NCBI GenBank assembly: GCA_002362575.1
Contig: DEUM01000058.1
Coordinates: forward strand, 22,980-32,517
Reading direction: 5' to 3'
DNA: 9,538 nt
Source: Lachnoclostridium sp. UBA3262
GTDB taxonomy: Bacteria; Bacillota; Clostridia; Lachnospirales; Lachnospiraceae
Shown: piece by piece, positions 7,624 through 9,538 of the stretch
How positions within the stretch are numbered: the stretch's first letter is position 1
Layout of the letters: the number at the start of each line of letters is the position of its first letter
Program-made: the position numbers and the translations under genes
Notes under the pieces: model-generated
What the model saw: only the letters and a program-made list of their open reading frames with translations
Databases searched by the model: none
Told to the model about the DNA's origin: nothing

Positions 7624-7650
7624 GAAGAATACTGATTTATAGCATTCTTC
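7624..7650 (-). repeat. inverted repeat in the mazF-like leader
   Basis: GAAGAAT at 7624-7630 and ATTCTTC at 7644-7650 form a 7-bp stem with a 13-nt loop immediately upstream of the MazF-like gene. The minus-strand loop contains TGCTATAAA, which resembles an extended -10. It may be an operator over a toxin promoter. Confidence 0.35.
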
Positions 7651-7824
7651 TTATGAGAACGGTTCTTCCGTTCTCATTGCCTCCCCCTCCAACACTTCTT
7701 TAATATATTCCCTTGCCTCCTGCTCTGTAGGACAGGAGACCACTCTATTTCCTGCCCCATCCTCTATCACATGCTCTGACGGGTAAGGGATAATCTGGTA
7801 TTTCTTATCATTGTTCATAGGCAT
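7651..7824 (-). CDS. 57-aa hypothetical protein upstream of the MazF-like toxin
   Basis: I do not recognise the family. The protein begins M-P-M-N-N-D-K-K-Y-Q-I-I and has a strand-turn-strand with I-E-D-G-A-G-N-R-V-V-S, a cysteine-proline, then a helix E-Q-E-A-R-E-Y-I-K-E-V-L and an acidic end. Two starts are possible: ATG at 7824, about 10 bases after GGTGAG, or ATG at 7818. Both overlap the end of the upstream gene, so translation is probably coupled. It occupies the place of an antitoxin relative to the MazF-like gene and is acidic, but it lacks an AbrB-type DNA-binding pattern, so an antitoxin role is only a guess. The stop codon lies in a hairpin formed by GAGAACGG (7655-7662) and CCGTTCTC (7668-7675). 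Confidence 0.65.
   Translation of the reverse strand: MPMNNDKKYQIIPYPSEHVIEDGAGNRVVSCPTEQEAREYIKEVLEGEAMRTEEPFS
7655..7675 (-). repeat. 8-bp hairpin over the end of the 57-aa gene
   Basis: GAGAACGG at 7655-7662 and CCGTTCTC at 7668-7675 pair perfectly around a 5-nt loop. It covers the last codons before the stop of the 57-aa gene. No U run follows on the minus strand, so it is more likely an mRNA stability or processing structure than a terminator. Confidence 0.4.
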
Positions 7825-8176
7825 TACCGACAAACTCACCCACATCTGCCAGATACACCTGCACATCCATATCCGCCATGTCGCCCACGAATTTCTCCCA
7901 ATCGGAATCGTCCTCTGTCACATCATACTGGTTTCGGAGCACCAGAACCTCATAACCCCTGTTCACGATGGCATTAACAACCGACTTTACCACCGGCCTG
8001 TCCATATCCATATCCCCAATCCGGTTATGCTCCACCGCCACATCTTCCACGAGAATGTTTCTTTTGGCACACTGCACTTTTATCTGCATTACCATCTGCT
8101 CCACATTCTCCTGACACTTCATGCTGCTCATAAATAAAACACCCTTTGCAATCGGGTTTTCCTCATAATTCATCAT
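7808..8176 (-). CDS. resolvase-fold protein with lost active site
   Basis: The 122-aa protein has the layout of a serine recombinase N-terminal domain and nothing after it. An N-terminal strand (G-V-L-F-M-S-S) leads to an M...Q-I helix. R60-P61 starts the helix that in recombinases follows D/E-R-P, and E-V-L-V-L-R-N (76-82) fits the V-V-V-K-D strand. Then D-V-T-E-D-D-S-D replaces the S-R-x-G-R-D loop, and V-Q-V-Y-L-A-D (105-111) fits the V-R-F-I-A-V-N-D strand. The catalytic arginines are absent, and the Y-x-R-x-S motif is not preserved, although a serine (17 or 18) lies nearby. It therefore probably does not cut DNA. The start is one of two adjacent ATGs (8176 or 8173), 5-8 bases after GGAGGT. 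A role as a dimerisation partner or regulator of the recombinases is inference. Confidence 0.7.
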   Translation of the reverse strand: MMNYEENPIAKGVLFMSSMKCQENVEQMVMQIKVQCAKRNILVEDVAVEHNRIGDMDMDRPVVKSVVNAIVNRGYEVLVLRNQYDVTEDDSDWEKFVGDMADMDVQVYLADVGEFVGNAYEQ

Positions 8177-8245
8177 AAATGACCTCCAATTCAAAAAATC
8201 TGTTATTGTTCCATAGGGAAAACTTGCCGGCTATGTTATCCTCCC

Positions 8246-8321
8246 ATATAAACGCTCCCATCCCCACAAAGCCCTGTATTGATTTTTTGTTGATTCTTCT
8301 TTAGGTTGAAAGCGTTTATAT
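8246..8321 (-). repeat. 11-bp long-range inverted repeat in the leader of the small-gene operon
   Basis: ATATAAACGCT at 8246-8256 and AGCGTTTATAT at 8311-8321 are perfect inverted copies with a 54-base spacer. The proximal arm lies about 70 bases before the start of the resolvase-like gene. In RNA it would form a closing stem around the spacer; in DNA it could be a paired binding site. Confidence 0.5.
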
Positions 8322-8332
8322 CAGAGGACAAC

Positions 8333-8437
8333 TGGCTGCTATGCAGCCAAGCATCCTACAAAAGAACGCTGATTTTGCGTTCTTTATAGGTTTGATATAG
8401 TTTCACTTAGCATGGTGTTTACATGCGTTAGTGAAAC
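8333..8437 (-). repeat. three consecutive hairpins upstream of the small-gene operon
   Basis: Hairpin A: TGGCTGC (8333-8339) with GCAGCCA (8343-8349). Hairpin B: AAAGAACGC (8361-8369) with GCGTTCTTT (8377-8385), followed on the minus strand by a short T run partly inside the stem, so it could act as a weak terminator. Hairpin C: GTTTCACT (8400-8407) with AGTGAAAC (8430-8437), with an inner GCATG/CATGC pairing (8410-8414, 8422-8426). All stems are perfect. The close packing suggests a structured RNA leader or a DNA site rather than chance. Confidence 0.5.
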
Positions 8438-8611
8438 TTCAAACCTTGCGGTCATGCTGCGACCAACGGAAGCAGCTAATCCGCCAGGTATTGTGCTGTT
8501 CACAGTACAATACCTGCATTGCGAACTTCGTTCGCATTTTCCCCCAGCCGGGTTACACACACGGAACTGCGCCTGTCCCCACTGCACTTCCACCAGCCCA
8601 TCCGGTTTCAT
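8384..8611 (-). CDS. possible 75-aa cysteine-containing ORF
   Basis: The ORF starts with ATG overlapping the stop of the 41-codon ORF as ATGA. It has a Cys arrangement C-x6-C-x5-C-x2-C near residues 19-36 that could bind zinc, followed by a low-complexity tail. Against it, the second half is coincident with three strong hairpins (8400-8536), and the Shine-Dalgarno is weak. The reading may be a by-product of a conserved structured region. No family is recognised. Confidence 0.3.
   Translation of the reverse strand: MKPDGLVEVQWGQAQFRVCNPAGGKCERSSQCRYCTVNSTIPGGLAASVGRSMTARFEVSLTHVNTMLSETISNL
8485..8536 (-). repeat. two strong adjacent hairpins
   Basis: Hairpin D spans 8485-8516: CAGGTATTGT pairs with ACAATACCTG, continued by a G-T wobble and CTG/CAG around a TTCA loop, giving a near-continuous 14-bp stem. 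Hairpin E spans 8520-8536: TGCGAAC pairs with GTTCGCA around TTC. They are separated by only 3 bases. Neither has a U run, so neither is a terminator. With 8246-8437 they make a region of six or more inverted repeats in 290 bases. Confidence 0.6.
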
Positions 8612-8733
8612 GTGCAGAACGCCACTCCCACGAAAGGATCATCTTCTGCAATCGTGGTGTCCGTATAATCCATTACCTCCAGACGCTGCTCTGGCAGGCC
8701 GTAACCTCTGCTCCAATCCTTCACGGGCAACAT
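8608..8733 (-). CDS. possible 41-aa small protein
   Basis: The ORF reads M-L-P-V-K-D-W-S-R-G-Y-G, then L-P-E-Q-R-L-E-V-M-D-Y, an acidic I-A-E-D-D-P-F and V-G-V-A-F-C-T before TGA. The balanced composition looks like real protein rather than shadow sequence. The ATG at 8733 directly follows a 7-bp hairpin (8734-8751) and has no clear Shine-Dalgarno. The stop overlaps the ATG of the 75-codon ORF. It could be a small gene or the surviving C-terminus of a degraded one; the family is not recognised. Confidence 0.4.
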   Translation of the reverse strand: MLPVKDWSRGYGLPEQRLEVMDYTDTTIAEDDPFVGVAFCT

Positions 8734-8751
8734 AGCGGTTTAAGAACCGCT
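8734..8751 (-). repeat. 7-bp hairpin abutting the 41-codon ORF
   Basis: AGCGGTT (8734-8740) and AACCGCT (8745-8751) pair around TAAG. On the minus strand the ATG at 8733 follows the stem immediately, so the stem occupies the place of a ribosome-binding site. Confidence 0.45.
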
Positions 8752-8955
8752 TAACAATTTGCAGAATTGCCTAAGAAGAAACTTCGTTCCTTCCAAAACT
8801 ATCCACAAAACGCTATGCAGGATTATCATGGCACGAAATGGGTTCCGGCCACTCTGCCATACGGCAAAGCGGAAATATATCGGAATGTGTGCTTGTCCTA
8901 TTCAATTTGTAAAGCCATTGTACAATCTTTTTTTCAAAACCGGGAGTATACAGTT
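8752..8955. other. intergenic stretch with no recognised gene
   Basis: Nothing protein-like was found on the minus strand here. A plus-strand open frame from TTG 8767 has no Shine-Dalgarno and overlaps the Xre gene antisense, so it is not called. The stretch contains one copy of AACTTCGTTCC (8780-8790), which also occurs at 1751-1761. Confidence 0.4.
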
Positions 8956-8988
8956 CGGACACTTTTAGTGACCGCCCCACGGACACTT
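8956..8988. repeat. CGGACACTT direct repeat with inverted half-site
   Basis: CGGACACTT occurs at 8956-8964 and again at 8980-8988, 24 bases apart. Between them AGTGACC (8967-8973) makes an imperfect palindrome with GGACACT (8957-8963). The array begins directly after the stop codon of the Xre gene. On the minus strand a TATACT follows at about 8946-8951, so it may be an operator for a promoter driving the small-gene region. It could also be part of an insertion-sequence end. Confidence 0.35.
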
Positions 8989-9306
8989 CTATTGAAATTC
9001 CCTCAAATTCTCTACAAGATTTGCCATGTTATTAAGTACAATGCACTTCTGTTTTTCCGTAAGGCCGTTCAGTAAACAGCTTATGTATTCTGGTTTTTCC
9101 CCATAAACCAGATAATCTAAAGACACATGGTAAAACTCTGCAACCAGCATCAGGCTGTCTATGCTGCCACCGTTTAACCCACATTCCAGTTTCCGGTAGC
9201 CGCCAAACGAAAACCCCATTTCCTCTGCTGCCTCATTTTGGGTTAAGCCTCTGTTTTCCCTGAGTTTCCTTATCCTCTCTGCGCTTTTCTGCACATCATA
9301 ATACAT
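8989..9306 (-). CDS. Xre-family HTH transcriptional regulator
   Basis: The 105-aa protein has a typical Cro/C1-type helix-turn-helix in its N-terminal half: I-R-K-L-R-E-N-R-G-L-T-Q followed by A-A-E-E-M-G-F-S and Y-R-K-L-E-C-G, then S-I-D-S-L-M-L-V-A-E-F-Y and V-S-L-D-Y-L-V-Y-G. The remaining ~35 residues form a helical tail with L-T-E-K-Q-K, probably for dimerisation. The ATG at 9306 is preceded by AGGAGG with a good spacing. Such regulators commonly repress their own promoter and mobile-element functions. An inverted repeat just upstream (9320-9358) is a candidate autoregulatory site, and the CGGACACTT sites just downstream are another candidate target. Confidence 0.9.
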   Translation of the reverse strand: MYYDVQKSAERIRKLRENRGLTQNEAAEEMGFSFGGYRKLECGLNGGSIDSLMLVAEFYHVSLDYLVYGEKPEYISCLLNGLTEKQKCIVLNNMANLVENLREFQ

Positions 9307-9319
9307 ACTTTAACCTCCT

Positions 9320-9358
9320 GATTTTCTTACTTTCCTGTTCTTGTTTGAGTAGAAAATC
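9320..9358. promoter_or_regulatory. inverted repeat in the xre leader, possible operator
   Basis: GATTTTCT (9320-9327) and AGAAAATC (9351-9358) are perfect inverted copies spaced by 23 bases, directly upstream of the Shine-Dalgarno of the Xre gene. The position suits autoregulation by the encoded HTH protein or mRNA folding. No confident -35/-10 pair was identified in the AT-rich leader (9359-9470). Confidence 0.35.
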
Positions 9359-9470
9359 GGAAGGCTGTCGGGGAACGGCATCGAAAAATCCGGTGTCCGC
9401 TGATTGTCATAAAAAAAGTTTTTAGGGTGAATATTAGAAAATAAAATAGAAGAATGAAAGAATTTGTCGA

Positions 9471-9508
9471 AATAAAAAATACCACAATCCCCTTGGGGAC
9501 TATGGTAT
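9471..9508 (-). terminator. intrinsic terminator of a gene beyond the right edge
   Basis: On the minus strand ATACCATAGTCCC and GGGATTGTGGTAT form a stem of about 13 bp (9479-9508, two G-U wobbles) around a CAAG loop, followed by TTTTTTATT at 9478-9470. This is a textbook Rho-independent terminator and separates the Xre gene from whatever lies upstream. Confidence 0.8.
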
Positions 9509-9538
9509 GTAGAAGTATGCTATTCTTTTGTCTGCATC

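Noticed and set aside
8246..8536. CRISPR array
   Set aside because: The inverted repeats differ from one another in sequence and spacing; there is no repeated unit with unique spacers and no cas gene.
8412..8754. Two plus-strand open frames of 107 codons
   Set aside because: They overlap each other in different frames, lack Shine-Dalgarno sites and run through strong hairpins; composition is rich in Cys, Pro and His as expected for shadow frames.
8767..9075. Plus-strand open frame of 102 codons
   Set aside because: It starts with TTG without a ribosome-binding site and overlaps the Xre gene antisense.

Overview
The window looks like accessory DNA from a low-to-medium GC Gram-positive gut anaerobe of the Clostridia (Lachnospiraceae-like). 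It appears to be the recombination end of an integrative or conjugative element. The evidence is three tandem large serine recombinases with Clostridia-style zinc ribbons, purine-rich Shine-Dalgarno sites, a DUF6870-like protein, an orphan MazF/PemK-type toxin and an Xre regulator. No housekeeping gene, rRNA or tRNA was seen. Every convincing gene is on the minus strand, so transcription runs from high to low coordinates. Family calls are from motif recognition without searches.

Reading in the direction of transcription: (1) 9538-8989 holds a strong terminator of an upstream gene, a leader with an inverted repeat, and an Xre-type HTH regulator. (2) 8988-8177 has no secure gene. It holds repeated CGGACACTT sites, two small overlapping ORFs of uncertain status (41 and 75 codons) and a dense series of hairpins. 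(3) 8176-6907 is a compact row of small genes: a resolvase-fold protein whose active site looks lost, a 57-aa unknown protein, a MazF-like RNase toxin, a possible 17-aa peptide and a DUF6870-like protein. (4) 6870-1894 has an extended -10 promoter inside an inverted repeat, then three serine recombinases joined head to tail (TAA directly followed by ATG, then an ATGA overlap). All three keep the catalytic serine and arginines. (5) 1893-1 is a strikingly AT-richer cargo segment. It has its own extended -10 promoter, a DUF4365 (PD-(D/E)XK nuclease-like) gene and an ATGA-coupled unknown partner gene. At the window edge there is a remnant matching the 3' tail of a serine recombinase, which shares a 25-bp exact direct repeat with the end of the intact third recombinase.

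The likely working model is that the recombinase trio excises and integrates the element, while the small upstream genes provide regulation or maintenance. The DUF4365 pair is a passenger, plausibly a defence or anti-element module, lying between two recombinase 3' tails. The most interesting points are that DUF4365 pair and its flanking repeat, the catalytically dead resolvase-like protein upstream of three active-looking recombinases, and the hairpin-rich stretch at 8246-8536.
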